DNA from: Sphingobacterium yanglingense
Lineage (GTDB): Bacteria; Bacteroidota; Bacteroidia; Sphingobacteriales; Sphingobacteriaceae
Assembly (NCBI RefSeq): GCF_004363245.1
Contig: NZ_SNYV01000014.1
Span: 310,001 to 374,000, forward strand
Direction of reading: 5' to 3'
DNA: 64,000 nt
The translations under genes were made by a program, and so were the position numbers. Positions 1-9,314 of the stretch are shown one piece after another; positions within the stretch are counted from its first letter, which is position 1; each line of letters begins with the position of its first letter. The notes under the pieces are model-generated. The model worked only from the letters and a program-made list of their open reading frames with translations, was not told the DNA's origin and did no database searches.

Positions 1-81
1 GGTATCGAGTATGAAGGCAGTGAACTTAGTGAGATTGATGGTATTTTAGCGACAAAGGCTTTATTAGAGCGTTTTCAATAA
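1..81 (+). CDS. C-terminal end of a truncated gene, function not recognised
   Basis: An open frame runs from the window edge to a TAA stop and encodes the last 26 residues of a protein ending in ALLERFQ. The tail is acidic and then helical, with nothing diagnostic. The next gene starts four bases after this stop on the same strand, so the two are probably cotranscribed. I cannot assign a function from this fragment. Confidence 0.5.
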   Translation, partial: GIEYEGSELSEIDGILATKALLERFQ

Positions 82-84
82 GCT

Positions 85-960
85 ATGTCTCGAAATTGCT
101 TTTTATTACTCTGCCTGTTGATGATCTGTTCATCGAGCTATGGACAGAACAACTCAAAAATGGCTGTTTGGCAGGATAGTTTGTTGAATCTTGGCACCCG
201 GATGTTTGGGGAGGTTGCAGAGACAGAGCGTATAGAAAGCAATTTTACTTTTGTGAAGACTTTGGTTTCTGCCCTAAAGGAACCAAATTCTTTTTATTTT
301 GATTTTGACAAGCTAGAGATGGTGTCTATTCTTAATGCTCCAGATAAATCATTTCGTATTATAAGCTGGAATTTACCCCTACAGGACGGCTCATATCTGT
401 ATTATGGCACTATACAGCATAAATCGGGGACTATCAAGCTGACACCCTTGCTTGATAAAACTTTTCAAATCGACTCTCCAGACGAAAGTATCGTGTCGAA
501 TAAAGACTGGTACGGAGCACAATATTATGATATTGTACCTTTAGCTAAAAACCAATATATCGTGTTAGGCTGGAAGGGGCATCATGCCGACTACACTAAG
601 AAGGTAATAGATGTACTGAACTTCTCTCCCAGTGGTGATGTGTCTTTTGGTGCACATGTTTTTTCTGATAATCCGAAATTGGCGCGAAAGATCTTTTCTT
701 TTACTAGACAGGCTGCTATGTATTTAAAATACAATCGAGCAGAAGCGAGGATAGAATTTGATCATATTGTGGCTGCAGATCCTAGCTTGGAAGGGAATTT
801 TAAATATTATGGGTCTGATTTGTCGCATGATGCTTATGTAATAGAGCGTGGCAAGTTGGTTTTTAAGGAAAATATTCAACTTCAAAATAGTGCTCCTGAA
901 GGTGACGGAAAGTATATAGATCCGCTGAAACCCAATAAAAAACTAAAGAGTGGTTTGTAG
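85..960 (+). CDS. Secreted protein of unknown function, 291 aa
   Basis: No family is recognised. The first 21 residues form a typical Sec signal peptide: basic start, Leu/Cys-rich core, and a likely cleavage after SSSYGQ, the Gln-ending cleavage context common in Bacteroidota. The mature part has alternating aromatic and polar residues (SYLYYGT, WYGAQYYDI, YIVLGWKGH) that look like beta strands, and a basic Lys/Pro-rich C-terminus. It has no predicted membrane segment after the signal, so a periplasmic or outer-membrane-attached location is likely. The ATG lies four bases after the preceding truncated gene, which suggests an operon with it. The following POT gene is about 100 bases away. Confidence 0.7.
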   Translation: MSRNCFLLLCLLMICSSSYGQNNSKMAVWQDSLLNLGTRMFGEVAETERIESNFTFVKTLVSALKEPNSFYFDFDKLEMVSILNAPDKSFRIISWNLPLQDGSYLYYGTIQHKSGTIKLTPLLDKTFQIDSPDESIVSNKDWYGAQYYDIVPLAKNQYIVLGWKGHHADYTKKVIDVLNFSPSGDVSFGAHVFSDNPKLARKIFSFTRQAAMYLKYNRAEARIEFDHIVAADPSLEGNFKYYGSDLSHDAYVIERGKLVFKENIQLQNSAPEGDGKYIDPLKPNKKLKSGL

Positions 961-1059
961 TGGAAATGTAACTATTTTATTGGGGTATGTGGCTTTATTA
1001 AGAAATTATGTTTTCTTTGTTACTTATTATAACTAAAATATTGATATTGATCTAAGATT

Positions 1060-2625
1060 ATGATTGAACAGAAAGACGATGTGCTTGCTAATCATTTGAC
1101 CAGTAGTGGTATGGATAATAAAATGGTCATGGGGCATCCTGCAGGACTATTTGTGTTGTTCTTCACCGAAATGTGGGAACGCTTCAGCTACTACGGTATG
1201 CGGGCGTTGTTAACGACATTTTTGATTACAGAAATAGCAAAAGGAGGATGGGGCTGGACCAATGAAAGTGCAATGAGCCTATATGGTTGGTATACCATGC
1301 TTGTTTACGCTACTCCGATTATTGGTGGATACATCGCTGATAAACTGACGGGACAGCGGAAAGCCATTCTTATTGGTGCTTTGTTAATGACTTTGGGGCA
1401 TGCATCTATGGCTTTAGAAGGCTTTGAGAAAAACTTTTTCTTTTTGGGCTTAGGATTGATGATTCTCGGTAATGGTATGTTCAAACCTAACATATCGTCA
1501 ATGGTGGGACAACTTTACCCTAATACCAGTGCGAAGAAAGATGCAGGCTATACTATTTTCTACATGGGAATAAATGCCGGTTCGTTTTTAGGATCATTGT
1601 TGTGTGGTTATCTTGGTGAAAAGATCGGCTGGCACTATGGTTTCGGTTTGGCTGGTGTATTTATGTTCTTTGGTATGTTGCAGTTTCTTGTTGCGCAACG
1701 TGTATTTGGTATTGTTGGCGAACAACCTAAGAAGGAGGATGCGAAAAGCACAGAAGAAGAAGAAACTCCTAAACATGTAGTTCGTGATCGTCTGATTGTG
1801 GTTGCAGTATTGATGATTGCAAGTATATTCTTCTTTTTAGCATTTGAGCAAGCAGGTGGTTCTATGACAATCTTTGCAAAAAATTACACGCAACGTATAT
1901 TGGAAGGTACTCAGGCCATTACTTTTAAATGGTTGGATGCTCTTTTAACGATTATACCGATTGCAGCTGTTACTTTTGTTTTGTTTAAATTATCAGCCAA
2001 AATATTCGATAAGTATCCACTGACTATTATTTTTACGCTTATCTCATTTGCTTCAATCGCAGTTTTAGGAATATGGAAAGTATATCGTGAGTTTACTGCT
2101 ATTGATACTGAAGTGACTGTAGCTTGGTTTCAGATTCTGAATGCTTTCTTTATCGTAACGTTTGCATCTTTATTCAGTAAGCTGTGGGAGAAGATCTGGA
2201 ATCCGTCTGGTCCGGTAAAGTTTGCTTTGGGGTTATTGTTGGTTGGAATTGGTTTTATTGTGCTGGCTTATGGTAGTAGCTCGATACCTAAGGGAGCCGA
2301 AACTGCTGCGGTGAGTATGGTTTGGTTGGTTTTAGCGTACTTTTTTCATACTATGGGTGAGTTATGTTTATCTCCTGTAGGGCTATCGTACGTTAGTAAA
2401 CTATCTCCTAAAAAATTATTGGGATTGATTTTTGGTTTTTGGTTCCTTGCTTCGGCCATCGCTAACAAGATCGGTGCGTCGATGGGGGGGATGATTGATC
2501 AGATTTCGCAAGAATACTCCATGTCTGTATTCTTTTTAATTATCGCGGCATTGCCAATTGTCGTAGCATTGATTTTATTATTGTTAAATCCAATGCTGAA
2601 AAGGAAAATGCATGGAATAAAATAA
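1060..2625 (+). CDS. POT-family proton-coupled di/tripeptide transporter, first of three tandem paralogues
   Basis: Inner-membrane MFS transporter of the POT/PTR2 family, expected to import di- and tripeptides with protons. The ExxER proton-coupling motif is E37-E40-R41 in TM1, and the FKPN segment of TM4 supplies the conserved Lys. The N-terminal half has six helices, followed by an acidic linker (about residues 220-245) and then TM7 directly, so the HA/HB helix pair usual in bacterial POTs is missing. Two extra hydrophobic stretches instead lie between TM7 and TM8 (about residues 288-345). The C-terminal GELCLSPVGLSYVSKLSP block is shared with the next gene, its closest relative here. A strong hairpin follows the stop, so it is probably monocistronic. 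Substrate range cannot be read from sequence. Confidence 0.93.
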   Translation: MIEQKDDVLANHLTSSGMDNKMVMGHPAGLFVLFFTEMWERFSYYGMRALLTTFLITEIAKGGWGWTNESAMSLYGWYTMLVYATPIIGGYIADKLTGQRKAILIGALLMTLGHASMALEGFEKNFFFLGLGLMILGNGMFKPNISSMVGQLYPNTSAKKDAGYTIFYMGINAGSFLGSLLCGYLGEKIGWHYGFGLAGVFMFFGMLQFLVAQRVFGIVGEQPKKEDAKSTEEEETPKHVVRDRLIVVAVLMIASIFFFLAFEQAGGSMTIFAKNYTQRILEGTQAITFKWLDALLTIIPIAAVTFVLFKLSAKIFDKYPLTIIFTLISFASIAVLGIWKVYREFTAIDTEVTVAWFQILNAFFIVTFASLFSKLWEKIWNPSGPVKFALGLLLVGIGFIVLAYGSSSIPKGAETAAVSMVWLVLAYFFHTMGELCLSPVGLSYVSKLSPKKLLGLIFGFWFLASAIANKIGASMGGMIDQISQEYSMSVFFLIIAALPIVVALILLLLNPMLKRKMHGIK

Positions 2626-2636
2626 TGATATAAAGT

Positions 2637-2685
2637 AAAAGCAAAAGGTTCAAAATGGTTATTCATTGAACCTTTTGCTTTTTAG
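2637..2685 (+). terminator. Intrinsic terminator after first POT gene
   Basis: A perfect 17-bp inverted repeat (arms 2637-2653 and 2666-2682) surrounds a 12-base loop. The A-rich left arm and T-rich right arm give a U-tract on the + strand. It lies 11 bases past the POT stop. Confidence 0.85.
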
Positions 2686-2710
2686 TTACGTATTATTAGG
2701 GTTGAAATAG

Positions 2711-2718
2711 TATTTTTG
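2711..2718 (+). promoter_or_regulatory. Bacteroidota -7 promoter box for second POT gene
   Basis: TATTTTTG matches TAnnTTTG and lies 35 bases before the ATG, downstream of the preceding terminator. No TTG sits at the ideal -33 spacing, so this rests on the -7 element and position only. Confidence 0.4.
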
Positions 2719-2753
2719 ATAGTTTTTAATTTAAATAAGTAAGTTTATAACGT

Positions 2754-4547
2754 ATGAGTCAAGTTTCGGACGCTTCTTTTTCGGAAGAATTAGAGAAGCA
2801 GGGGATAGACGGTAGTCTAGTGTTGGGGCATCCATCGGGATTGTTTGTTTTGTTTTTTACAGAGATGTGGGAACGTTTTTCCTTCTATGGAATGCGTGTT
2901 TTATTGATAAACTTTCTGACAACTGCTATTATATCAGGTAGTCCTTTCTCTGGTTGGGGATGGGATCCTGTACAAGCAGGAGCTTTGTATGGTACTTATG
3001 CTATGCTATTGTACATTACACCGATATTTGGAGGTATATTGGCTGACAAGTTCTTGGGATATCGCTTTGCTGTGGTGATTGGAGCTGCGATTATGACGCT
3101 GGGCCATTTGTTTATGGCTTTTGATACCCCTCTTTTTCTTTATCTTGGATTAGGTGCTTTAGTTATAGGTACTGGTTTTTTTAAACCTAATATGACTTCT
3201 ATACTTTCCGAGATGTATAAGAAATTCCCACAAAAGAAAGATGGTGCTTACACTATTTTCTATATGGGGGTGAATGCAGGAGCATTTTTCGGTATGATGC
3301 TTTGTGGTTATTTGGCGGAAAAGGTAGGCTGGCACTGGGGCTTTGGATTAGCGGGTATCTTTATGTTTTTGGGGACATTGCAGTTTTGGTTCGCTAAACC
3401 AATATTTGGTAAAGTTGGAGATCCACCATCAGCAGAGCAAAAGGAATCTGTCAAACAAGCAGCAGCTACTTCGGTAGATCCTGACGATAAACCGAATCCG
3501 TTTACTGCATTAGATACGATTTTAATTGTGGCGATGACCGTATTGGGCTTGGCTTATGCATTCAATGATCCTTTATCTAAAATTGCTGGATTGGATATTT
3601 TATCTGGTCTTCAATTGGGGGCCGTAGCAGGACAGAATGTTGCAATTATCGCTGCATTAGTTTTGTTTTTCTTTGTGGTTATATCACGATTGACTCGCTA
3701 TACTAAGGTTGTAAGGCAACGAATGATAGCTGTGATTATATTTGCATTTTTTGTTATTTTCTTTTGGATGTCATTCGAACAAGGTGCATCGTCGCTGGTT
3801 ATATTTGCCCGTGATAGTGTAGATCGGACTCTGGAAGGCAGCTCTTTGACGATTTTTAATATCGTGAACATGTTGTTGACCATTGTTCCTCTTGCTTTGA
3901 TTACGTATGTGGTTGCCAAATTAACAAAGCAAACTTATGGTAAGGCCCCTCTTTCTAATATTGTACAGGCAGTCTGTTTTGCTGGGATATGGGGAATTGC
4001 TATTTGGATGTTGTATCGTGAGTTCACTGCAGAAGCTTCGGAGATTACGGTGTCTTGGTTCTCTATTATGAACTCTTTCTTTATTATTACGTTTGCTAAC
4101 TCTATTTCTAAAATATGGGATTCAAAGTTCAATCCACCAGCTGCTGTTAAATACGGAATGGGACTAATCGTGATGGCAATTGGTTTCGGTCTATTGGCTT
4201 TTGGAGCACATGGCATTCAAGAAGGAGTAAAAGTATCTATGATTTGGCTTGTATTAGCTTATTTGTTCCACACACTGGGAGAGTTGTGTTTATCTCCGGT
4301 AGGTTTATCTTATGTGTCTAAGCTGGTTCCTGCTCGAATGATCGCTTTTATGTTCGGTATGTGGTACCTTGCGATTGCAATAGGTAATAAGCTTGCTGCT
4401 ATTTTAGGTGGAGAGATTGAAAATATTACGAAGCAGTACTCGTTGAGCACTTTCTTCCTTATCTTTACGATAGTACCGATCGTGGCTGGTATACTTGTGA
4501 TGTTATTACATCCTGTTTTGAAACGATTAATGCACGGAGTTAAATAA
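2754..4547 (+). CDS. POT-family peptide transporter, second tandem paralogue, unusually long
   Basis: Proton-coupled oligopeptide symporter in the inner membrane. ExxER is E37-E40-R41, at the same residue numbers as in the preceding gene, and the FKPN motif of TM4 is present. At 597 aa it is 75-90 residues longer than its two neighbours. It carries both accessory helix pairs: an HA/HB-like pair between the halves (about residues 249-269 and 293-313) and the extra pair between TM7 and TM8 (about 371-391 and 402-421) shared with the first paralogue. That gives about 16 membrane segments by eye. The C-terminal half is highly similar to the first gene (GELCLSPVGLSYVSKL), so these two look like the more recent duplication. 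It has its own -7 box and terminator. Confidence 0.93.
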   Translation: MSQVSDASFSEELEKQGIDGSLVLGHPSGLFVLFFTEMWERFSFYGMRVLLINFLTTAIISGSPFSGWGWDPVQAGALYGTYAMLLYITPIFGGILADKFLGYRFAVVIGAAIMTLGHLFMAFDTPLFLYLGLGALVIGTGFFKPNMTSILSEMYKKFPQKKDGAYTIFYMGVNAGAFFGMMLCGYLAEKVGWHWGFGLAGIFMFLGTLQFWFAKPIFGKVGDPPSAEQKESVKQAAATSVDPDDKPNPFTALDTILIVAMTVLGLAYAFNDPLSKIAGLDILSGLQLGAVAGQNVAIIAALVLFFFVVISRLTRYTKVVRQRMIAVIIFAFFVIFFWMSFEQGASSLVIFARDSVDRTLEGSSLTIFNIVNMLLTIVPLALITYVVAKLTKQTYGKAPLSNIVQAVCFAGIWGIAIWMLYREFTAEASEITVSWFSIMNSFFIITFANSISKIWDSKFNPPAAVKYGMGLIVMAIGFGLLAFGAHGIQEGVKVSMIWLVLAYLFHTLGELCLSPVGLSYVSKLVPARMIAFMFGMWYLAIAIGNKLAAILGGEIENITKQYSLSTFFLIFTIVPIVAGILVMLLHPVLKRLMHGVK

Positions 4548-4551
4548 AAAC

Positions 4552-4580
4552 AAAATGCCTTCCAACTGGAAGGCATTTTT
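4552..4580 (+). terminator. Intrinsic terminator after second POT gene
   Basis: Inverted repeat with arms 4552-4563 and 4568-4579, a four-base loop (AACT) and a T-tract on the + strand. It begins five bases after the stop. The third POT gene starts only about 20 bases later, so some read-through is likely. Confidence 0.8.
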
Positions 4581-4600
4581 ATAATTAGTTATATTAGGTT

Positions 4601-6133
4601 ATGTCAATAGAGACACAAAAATCACTGGAAGAAGTTCAAAATTTTGAAGGAAAATATCCCAAGCAAATATGGAGTTTGTTTTTTTCCGAAATGTGGGAAC
4701 GCTTCTGCTTTTATGGAATGCGGGGAATGTTGGTTTTCTTTATGATTACCCAACTGAATTTTGGCGAGAAAGAAGCTAATCTACAATACGGAGCAACACA
4801 AGCTTTTGTTTACGCGTTTACCTTTATCGGTGGATTGTTTGCTGATAAGATTTTGGGGTTTCGAAAATCTTTATTCTGGGGCGGCTTATTGATGATTGTG
4901 GGAAGTGTGTTGTTGGCGATTGATACCCATGAATTTTTCTTTTTCGGTTTAGCATTTATTATAATCGGTACAGGCTTCTTTAAGCCTAATATTTCAACAA
5001 TGGTTGGTGAGTTGTACCGGGATGGCGACCCTCGAAGAGATGCTGGTTTTTCGCTGTTCTATGCAGGGATTAATCTGGGAGCTTTTTTGGGAGGTTACAT
5101 TTGTGTGGCCATTGGAAAAGGCTATATGTTGAGTTCTGTAATTGATGAGGCACATCGTTGGAATGTAGCATTTGGACTTGCAGCTATAGGAATGTTGATC
5201 AGTTTGATTAATTTTCATTTTACGAAGCGGCAGCTTGGCCCAATTGGGTTACAGCCAGGCCATCCTGATGCTATTGTAAAAACAAAAGCGCTTCCAAAGG
5301 TAGCCGAGTATGCAGTCTATATTGGTACGTTGCTATTGGTGCCATTGATTCAGGTGATGGTTTCTAAAACCGAGTATACAGATTATTTTATGTACATAAT
5401 TGGCCCATTAACTTTGATTTATTTGTTTTATGAAATGAGCAAGGTTGAAAAGGAAGAAAGACATAAATTGATTGCTGCGCTTATTTTTATTTTGTTTTCT
5501 ATTGTGTTTTGGGGAATATATGAACAGAGTGGAGGTTCGCTGAGTATATTTGCCGCTAAAAATCTAAATGATTCTGTATTGGGAGGAGCATTTCATTTGG
5601 ATCCGAATGGTGTTAATAATTCTGGTGGAGCATTCTTTATTATTCTTTTAGCACCGTTATTTGGATTAATGTGGATTTGGTTGTCAAAGCGGAAATTAGA
5701 ACCGAACACTATTATTAAATTCGGGTTGGGGTTCGTCTTCTTAGGTTTAGGTTTTTATGTCCTCTACGCTACCCGCTTTTTCGCAATTGAGGGAATTACT
5801 TCATTGGATATTTTTACCATCGCATTATTAGTAATTACCGTGGGCGAGTTATGTCTATCACCGATAGGCTTGTCTATCATGACCAAATTATCTCCAGCAA
5901 GGTTGCAAGGTATTATGATGGGGATGTGGTTTTTGGCAAGTGCCTATGGGCAGTATGTCGCTGGTCTTATAGGTGCGAATATGGCAGAAGCAAGAGAAGG
6001 TGATTCACTTATGGATAAGTTGATTACTTATACTGAGGGGTATAAGCAACTGGGATTATATTCACTAATCGCTGGAGCTATATTGATTGTATTGTCCCCA
6101 TATATCAAAAAGCTGATGCATGGTGTCAATTAG
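4601..6133 (+). CDS. POT-family peptide transporter, third tandem paralogue
   Basis: Proton-coupled di/tripeptide transporter of the inner membrane, 510 aa. ExxER is E30-E33-R34 (EMWERFCFYGMR) and FKPN in TM4 is intact. This copy has the conventional bacterial arrangement: an HA/HB pair between the N- and C-terminal six-helix bundles (about residues 233-253 and 262-279) and no extra pair between TM7 and TM8. It is the most divergent of the three and probably a separate branch rather than a recent duplicate. The start follows the previous gene's terminator by about 20 bases and no TAnnTTTG box fits in that gap, so expression may depend on read-through or on an atypical promoter. Confidence 0.93.
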   Translation: MSIETQKSLEEVQNFEGKYPKQIWSLFFSEMWERFCFYGMRGMLVFFMITQLNFGEKEANLQYGATQAFVYAFTFIGGLFADKILGFRKSLFWGGLLMIVGSVLLAIDTHEFFFFGLAFIIIGTGFFKPNISTMVGELYRDGDPRRDAGFSLFYAGINLGAFLGGYICVAIGKGYMLSSVIDEAHRWNVAFGLAAIGMLISLINFHFTKRQLGPIGLQPGHPDAIVKTKALPKVAEYAVYIGTLLLVPLIQVMVSKTEYTDYFMYIIGPLTLIYLFYEMSKVEKEERHKLIAALIFILFSIVFWGIYEQSGGSLSIFAAKNLNDSVLGGAFHLDPNGVNNSGGAFFIILLAPLFGLMWIWLSKRKLEPNTIIKFGLGFVFLGLGFYVLYATRFFAIEGITSLDIFTIALLVITVGELCLSPIGLSIMTKLSPARLQGIMMGMWFLASAYGQYVAGLIGANMAEAREGDSLMDKLITYTEGYKQLGLYSLIAGAILIVLSPYIKKLMHGVN

Positions 6134-6167
6134 CGTTTATTCAATCGCGATTTGAAGTTAAATTTGT

Positions 6168-6175
6168 TATTTTTG
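6168..6175 (+). promoter_or_regulatory. -7 promoter box upstream of the glycosyltransferase/ruvB run
   Basis: TATTTTTG matches TAnnTTTG, 22 bases before the GTG start of the glycosyltransferase. The only nearby TTTG (6151-6154) is 13 bases upstream, closer than the usual 17-23, so the -33 element is doubtful. Confidence 0.4.
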
Positions 6176-6197
6176 TGGCTTATACTTTTATCATATA

Positions 6198-6923
6198 GTG
6201 GCTGATAGTATCGTAATAATTCCTACTTACAACGAAATTGAGAATATTGAGAATATCATCAGGAAGGTGTTTTCTCTTGCGGTGGATTTTCATGTTTTAG
6301 TAGTTGATGATGGCTCTCCCGATGGCACAGCTGATGTAGTAAAGGCTTTGATGGTTGAGTTCCCTGGACGGCTTTTTATGGAAGAACGTCGTGGTAAATT
6401 AGGATTGGGTACAGCCTACATACACGGCTTTAGATGGTCTTTGGCACGCAGTTATACGTATATTTTCGAGATGGATGCTGATTTTAGCCACAATCCGGAG
6501 GATTTGATCAGATTACGTGAAGCGGCATTAAACGGAGCGGATATGGTAATTGGGTCTCGTTATGTGCGCGGTGTAAATGTGGTGAACTGGCCGATGAGTA
6601 GGGTTCTTATGTCTTATTTCGCATCGGTATATGTGCGCTTGATAACGCGGATCAATATTCAAGATGCGACAGCAGGATTTGTCTGTTTTAATCGTAAAGT
6701 GCTTGAAAAGATAGATTTGGATAAGATTAAATTTGTTGGGTACGCCTTTCAGATAGAAATGAAATTTAAAGCCATTCAATATGGCTTTAACGTCGTGGAG
6801 GTACCTATTATATTTACAGATAGAACATTAGGGGTCTCGAAAATGAGTACCAAAATTTTTCGGGAGGCTTTTTTTGGTGTTATTCAATTGAAGTTGGAAA
6901 GTCTTTTTAAACCTTATAAATAA
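6198..6923 (+). CDS. Polyprenol monophosphomannose synthase-like family 2 glycosyltransferase
   Basis: Cytoplasmic-face GT-A (GT2) glycosyltransferase, 241 aa, close to dolichol/polyprenol-phosphate mannosyltransferases that move a sugar from a nucleotide donor to a lipid phosphate. Visible motifs are [12 protein letters not shown] at the N-terminus, [10 protein letters not shown] (donor-binding Asp pair), [11 protein letters not shown] (metal-binding DxD) and GSRYVRG. The family-typical C-terminal segment RTLGVSKMS is present, and no C-terminal membrane helices are seen, so it is the short soluble type. The start is GTG at 6198: it gives the expected residue spacing to the first motif and no nearby ATG does. 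Its TAA overlaps the ATG of ruvB by one base, implying translational coupling. Confidence 0.88.
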   Translation: MADSIVIIPTYNEIENIENIIRKVFSLAVDFHVLVVDDGSPDGTADVVKALMVEFPGRLFMEERRGKLGLGTAYIHGFRWSLARSYTYIFEMDADFSHNPEDLIRLREAALNGADMVIGSRYVRGVNVVNWPMSRVLMSYFASVYVRLITRINIQDATAGFVCFNRKVLEKIDLDKIKFVGYAFQIEMKFKAIQYGFNVVEVPIIFTDRTLGVSKMSTKIFREAFFGVIQLKLESLFKPYK

Positions 6924-7945
6924 TGAACGAGAATCTAGATCCGAATCCTGAGAAGATGAATCCTACCGATAAGGACATGGAGCGGGTCTTGCGTCCGCAG
7001 GCATTTGATGATTTTACAGGGCAAGCTAAGATTCTAGAAAACTTATCGATATTCGTTCAGGCTGCTAAATTGAGAGGTGAAGCATTGGATCATGTCCTGT
7101 TGCATGGCCCTCCGGGATTGGGAAAGACTACGCTTTCTCATATCATTGCGAATGAGATGGGGGTAGGTATCAAGATTACTTCTGGGCCTGTTTTGGACAA
7201 ACCAGGAGATTTGGCAGGACTCTTGACTAACCTGGATGAAGGAGATATTTTGTTTATTGATGAGATACATCGTCTATCGCCAATAGTGGAGGAGTACCTT
7301 TACTCTGCTATGGAAGATTTTAAAATTGACATCATGTTGGAGACCGGTCCGAATGCACGGTCTGTACAGATATCATTAAATCCCTTTACCCTGGTCGGGG
7401 CTACTACACGCTCTGGTCTATTGACAGCGCCTCTACGTGCGCGGTTTGGAATAAACTCTCGCCTGCAGTATTATGATGCCAAGCTTCTGACGACTATTGT
7501 ACAGCGTTCTGCGGGTATATTGGATGCGGCTATCAGCGAAGAAGGTGCCTATGAAATCGCGAGACGTAGCCGCGGTACACCTCGTATTGCTAACGCGTTG
7601 TTAAGAAGAACCAGAGATTTTGCGCAGATTAAAGGAAATGGTAGTATCGATAAGGCAATTGCACAGTATGCACTAAACGCGCTTAATGTGGATGAACATG
7701 GGTTGGACGAAATGGATAATCGGATACTATCAACGATCATAGATAAGTTTAAGGGCGGGCCTGTCGGGTTGAAAACCATCGCTACCGCCGTAGGAGAAGA
7801 TGAGGGGACAATAGAAGAGGTGTATGAACCATTTTTAATACAAGAAGGGTATATTATGCGAACGTCTCGAGGCAGGGAATGTACAGAAAGTGCTTATAAA
7901 CATTTGGGAAAAAATCATTTTAATAAAGGAAATACCTTATTTTAG
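6923..7945 (+). CDS. ruvB: Holliday junction branch migration helicase RuvB
   Basis: AAA+ motor subunit of the RuvAB branch-migration complex that acts with RuvC on Holliday junctions. At 340 aa it has the usual family length. Order: N-terminal [11 protein letters not shown] linker, Walker [10 protein letters not shown] (about residues 60-70), Walker [11 protein letters not shown], sensor-1 [10 protein letters not shown], the arginine-finger region PLRARFG, and a C-terminal winged helix containing [10 protein letters not shown]. The start ATG overlaps the stop of the upstream glycosyltransferase, and its TAG stop overlaps a possible GTG of the next gene. ruvA and ruvC are not in the window, so the complex is encoded at dispersed loci. 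Confidence 0.97.
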   Translation: MNENLDPNPEKMNPTDKDMERVLRPQAFDDFTGQAKILENLSIFVQAAKLRGEALDHVLLHGPPGLGKTTLSHIIANEMGVGIKITSGPVLDKPGDLAGLLTNLDEGDILFIDEIHRLSPIVEEYLYSAMEDFKIDIMLETGPNARSVQISLNPFTLVGATTRSGLLTAPLRARFGINSRLQYYDAKLLTTIVQRSAGILDAAISEEGAYEIARRSRGTPRIANALLRRTRDFAQIKGNGSIDKAIAQYALNALNVDEHGLDEMDNRILSTIIDKFKGGPVGLKTIATAVGEDEGTIEEVYEPFLIQEGYIMRTSRGRECTESAYKHLGKNHFNKGNTLF

Positions 7946-7965
7946 TGTTAAATAGGATTAATAAT

Positions 7966-8754
7966 ATGCTTAGAACTACACTCACGGCTCTTTTTATTTT
8001 AGGATTTTCAGCTATTAAAGCTCAGGAGGGTTGTCCAACACCATTTGGCGTGCAGAATGAAACGAAGCGCTATCATGTTGCTGCTGGGGTGGGGTTGACT
8101 CATCTGTATGGTGATATTGATAAAGCAGGAACGATGGGGAAAGCTTTCTTTCTGAAGGGCGACTATCAGGTAAAACGAGGCTTTTATGTCGGAGTGGAAG
8201 GTCAATTCGGTTCGTTGGAAGCAATGTCTTCACTTTTGGATTTTCGTGAAACGAAGAATAACTATATGGCCGGAGGTCTCATGCTTACATTTCATCCTTT
8301 TGAGTTCTTTTCTTCGGGAGGAGGTTTTGAGCATTCTGCATTAGATGTATTGAAAAACTCATTTTACGTGGGCGTAGGTATACTCGGAATCATGAATAAT
8401 TATAAGGATAATGTATTTCGAGATGACAACTATTATGATGCAGACTATATGGGGAATGTTCCGCCAGGAAATTATGGACCAATAGACCATTATAACGAAA
8501 ACGGCGTGCCAATTTTTAAAAAGAAAATTAACTCTTACACGATGCCTACTGCCAGTGTGGGCGTAGCGGTTCCTATCAATAGACGCTATTCCAAAACAGG
8601 GAGTTATTGGAGTGCTTTGGTCAATGCGCAGTTTAATTTTGCTAATAATGATTTGTTAGATGGTTATATGCCTTATGATGATCAGTTTAGAAGAATAGGC
8701 ACTAAGAATGATATGTATACGATGTATTCTTTGGGAGCTAGGTATTCCTTTTAG
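7966..8754 (+). CDS. Outer-membrane beta-barrel-like protein, unknown role
   Basis: Likely outer-membrane or periplasmic protein of 262 aa. I chose ATG 7966 over the upstream in-frame GTG at 7945 because it gives a compact signal peptide (MLRTTLTALFILGF, cleavage near AIKAQ) and follows an AGGATTA sequence. The mature protein has alternating hydrophobic/aromatic strands (YHVAAGVGLTHLYGDID, FYVGVEGQFG, YMAGGLMLTF, FYVGVGILGI) and ends in GARYSF, the terminal-aromatic signature of barrel proteins. It follows ruvB without a gap. The association with ruvB looks incidental. A terminator lies just past its stop inside the opposing gene. No finer family assignment is possible by eye. Confidence 0.75.
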   Translation: MLRTTLTALFILGFSAIKAQEGCPTPFGVQNETKRYHVAAGVGLTHLYGDIDKAGTMGKAFFLKGDYQVKRGFYVGVEGQFGSLEAMSSLLDFRETKNNYMAGGLMLTFHPFEFFSSGGGFEHSALDVLKNSFYVGVGILGIMNNYKDNVFRDDNYYDADYMGNVPPGNYGPIDHYNENGVPIFKKKINSYTMPTASVGVAVPINRRYSKTGSYWSALVNAQFNFANNDLLDGYMPYDDQFRRIGTKNDMYTMYSLGARYSF

Positions 8755-9308
8755 CGACTTCTTTTATTTATTCTTTTTAAGATTTTTTGACCTCTGCTGG
8801 ATAAAGCAGGGGTTTTGTTTTTTTCTAAGTCGAAGTCAATCTGTGTGCATAGTTCTTGTGCTAACCATTCGTATTTGGGTGTTAACGTAAATAGGATGTC
8901 ATAGGCATTGCAACGCACGGCTATTGGACAATCTATTTCCGCTAAGATTTGAAATGTTTTCTCTAACAGTTGTTCTTCTTGTTCGTTGCTCAATAGTTTT
9001 GCATTCTTGCTACCGGCTTTGGTCAGTTCTATCGTTAGTTTGGTTATACTTCTCAATACGCTCCAGTTAGTACTCAATAGGTATAGATCTACAATCTGAT
9101 CTTGATATTCGTGTAATAAGGATCTGGAGTCAAAGAGTATATGTTCTAAGGCCCATGCCGCTCGGAATGCAGCCCGTGGTACTGCTGTTGATGCGCTTAT
9201 AAAGATTAGCTCCTCTATGGAGATTGACTTCAAAACAGTTGTTTTAAAGTCAGAAGCACTGTAGGTATACAGTGCTTCTGAAATAGTATTGAATCGTATT
9301 TTGTCCAT
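8751..9308 (-). CDS. Small all-helical (HEAT-like) cytoplasmic protein, unknown function
   Basis: 185 aa, no signal peptide and no membrane segment. The sequence is almost wholly amphipathic helix, in pairs resembling HEAT/ARM repeats (PRAAFRAAWALEHILF, SVLRSITKLTIELTK, CPIAVRCNAYDILFTL), which suggests a protein-protein scaffold. The C-terminus is strongly basic (ILKRINKRSR). It lies six bases downstream of the S9 peptidase gene on the same strand, so the two probably share an mRNA. Its stop overlaps the stop of the convergent outer-membrane protein gene by four bases. No catalytic motif is recognised and I do not assign a function. Confidence 0.75.
   Translation of the reverse strand: MDKIRFNTISEALYTYSASDFKTTVLKSISIEELIFISASTAVPRAAFRAAWALEHILFDSRSLLHEYQDQIVDLYLLSTNWSVLRSITKLTIELTKAGSKNAKLLSNEQEEQLLEKTFQILAEIDCPIAVRCNAYDILFTLTPKYEWLAQELCTQIDFDLEKNKTPALSSRGQKILKRINKRSR
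8790..8827 (+). terminator. Intrinsic terminator for the outer-membrane protein gene, inside the opposing gene
   Basis: A nine-base-pair stem (arms 8790-8798 and 8805-8813, one G-T pair) with a six-base loop is followed by TTTTGTTTTTTT on the + strand. It starts 36 bases past the + strand stop but lies within the 3' end of the minus-strand HEAT-like gene, so one sequence serves both coding and termination. Confidence 0.75.
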
Positions 9309-9314
9309 TTGTAA

